Positions 62,791-64,000 of a DNA stretch of 64,000 nt are shown here, piece after piece. The notes beneath the pieces were generated by a model that saw only the letters and a list, made by a program, of their open reading frames with translations, was not told the DNA's origin and did no database searches. The translations under genes and the position numbers were made by a program. Every line of letters begins with the position of its first letter. The first letter of the stretch is position 1. This DNA comes from Blattamonas nauphoetae (taxonomy: Eukaryota > Preaxostyla > Oxymonadida), in the NCBI GenBank assembly GCA_033064195.1, contig JARBJD010000180.1:87514-151513 (forward strand). Direction: 5' to 3'.

Positions 62791-63399
62791 ACTTCTCCAC
62801 AAATAGCGTCATTGGCATCATCAAACGTTGACCGCACCAATTTATGTTCCACCAGCATTGCCCGTCACCGGCGTGAACTCTCCTTCTCCGTCCATCATAA
62901 CATGCCCAATCACCCTCCTCGACGAGTGTCAGTCGCCCTCCACACGCCTTGCAGATTCTCCTGTTTGTGATTTGAATGTCGCCTTCCACTCCCAAACAGA
63001 CAATCTCGACTCTATCGGACTCCACACTCTGCCAATTCCTCTCTAAGAATCGGAAATATTCGCATTTGAGCAGTCTTTTGACAAATTTAAACATTGTCAG
63101 AAACCAATCACGCCTAGCGATATAAAATACCTTCAAACCCCTTGCCAAACTCTCTGCTGACTTTTGGATCGATCTCACCTCAAATGATTGACCAGCTCTC
63201 TTATTCGCGTTTGTTATTTTCCCTCCTTCCCATTTCCTCCATTTCCTTCGTTCAGAAGAAGAACCAGTGGAAGGACTCCTCATCTCACTCCATTCATCAA
63301 TTTCACAAACAAAACTCCCCAAAAGTCCATTCAGCCATTCAAACATTCAGATTCCCCAAACCGGCCCTTTTTGGACTCACAAACTCTCAGTCACGCACA
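62791..63399. other. Unresolved, frames on both strands
   Basis: Plus-strand frames (for example ITCPITLLDECQSPSTRLAD, ending at 63046) and a minus-strand frame at 62765-63346 overlap. None has a recognised domain. Probably part of the gene that continues at 63400, with introns I could not place. Confidence 0.3.
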
Positions 63400-64000
63400 A
63401 ACATCACCTGATCTTCTCGTCTTGATGTTCGAATACTCTTTCGGCTTACAAACACAGGAAGTGGTAGAACTGCTCACATTCAAGCCATTTGAGCTCCAAC
63501 TCCTGTTTGAGTTTGTAGACGAAGAACAATACCAAACCCACTCCATCTCTTCCTCCATACTCTTTCTCAACCACTCGGAAGAAATTGTCAAACTATGTGG
63601 AGATGAGCAGCACTACCATCTCATTTATCGCTCAAATTCTCACTCTCAGCATCACGAACTCCTCCGACATCGTCGCAGAGTATTCATCAGCTGGTCAGAT
63701 CACATTTCCGAGTCTATGCTCAGGCTCGACAAAACAAACAGAAGTATTCGAACAATTGGTACAACTAGTGGCTATCAATCAAGATCAGACAGCGTCAAGC
63801 TTCCTGTTCTTTCGTTCTCACCTCACTCGGCCGTGTTGTGGTAGTGGTTCACTGGCCTTGGCCCGAACCAGCTAAAAACTTACAAAAACTGACCTACTAA
63901 ACAACAACTCGTTCCTCTCCATCCTCCTCACCCAAAGATCTCTACGACCAACGTTGGCTCCAGATTTCACGACACTTTTGGTCAGCCTGAGCAAGCTCGT
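63400..64000 (+). CDS. Partial helical protein gene running off the right edge
   Basis: Plus-strand coding-like segments: LVLMFEYSFGLQTQEVVELL, FKPFELQLLFEFVDEEQ, then in another frame MSSTTISFIAQILTLSITNS, SDIVAEYSSAGQITF, TEVFEQLVQLVAINQDQTAS and, near the edge, NNNSFLSILLTQRSLRPTLA and DFTTLLVSLSKLV. The leucine-rich helix pattern resembles the ARM/HEAT-like proteins elsewhere in the window. Frame changes at about 63600 and 63870 imply introns or decay. The 3' end lies outside the window. Confidence 0.4.

Noticed and set aside
1-64000. tRNA and rRNA genes
   Set aside because: No T-arm/anticodon pattern or rRNA core sequence was recognised on reading; a covariance search could still find a diverged one.

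Overview
The window looks like nuclear DNA of a protist, most likely an oxymonad (Metamonada, Preaxostyla) close to Blattamonas nauphoetae. The reasons are eukaryotic genes with many very short GT-AG introns (about 29-160 nt), tight gene spacing on both strands, and protein families I recall as abundant in that genome: ARM/HEAT-like solo proteins of about 350 residues, and secreted beta-helix ectodomains joined through one membrane span to a degenerate kinase. The species call is recollection plus inference, not a database match.

Layout. 0.6-5 kb: one spliced ARM/HEAT-like gene (-), a relic of the same family, and an intact copy (+). 6.2-9.7 kb: an orphan beta-helix ectodomain (+). 9.9-12 kb: an eight-exon MAP kinase (+). 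12.5-14.9 kb: two more ARM-like copies (-), one with a broken frame. 15.2-19.7 kb: a secreted Q/N/G/Y-rich protein, a multi-pass membrane protein and the U5 snRNP 40K WD40 protein, all (+). 20.0-21.2 kb: an eight-exon gene (-) joining a starch-binding CBM20 domain to a dual-specificity phosphatase, the architecture of laforin. 21.2-23.9 kb: an unresolved stretch with an inverted repeat pair. 24-25.1 kb: another ARM-like gene. 25.4-33.8 kb: two related RRM-like repeat genes (+), the first cut in frame by a 1-kb TA-flanked inverted-repeat element. 34.2-36.5 kb: an ARM/coiled-coil/SPRY gene (-). 36.9-48.7 kb: a giant beta-helix receptor with a degenerate kinase (-), split by a second TA-flanked element. 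49.2-50.1 kb: a hAT-type non-autonomous element with an 8-bp target duplication. 50.2-56.2 kb: a membrane pseudokinase, a DED1/DDX3-like helicase and an ARM-like gene, all (-). 57.2-60 kb: two large purine-rich minisatellites. 60.6-62.2 kb: coiled-coil and unknown genes (-). 62.3-62.8 kb: C-rich minisatellites. 63.4-64 kb: a partial gene leaving the window.

Most interesting: the CBM20-phosphatase gene, which would put a laforin-like glucan phosphatase in an oxymonad; the TA-bounded elements inside genes, one of which leaves the host frame open when removed to a single TA; and the eight-module RRM-like protein. The spliceosome fits this intron-rich setting: the window encodes a U5 component, and hand-resolved introns share a GTNTG donor rather than GTAAGT.

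Limits: all gene models are hand-spliced from sequence. Where a start is uncertain, or reading frames could not be joined, this is said. No RNA or homology search was available.
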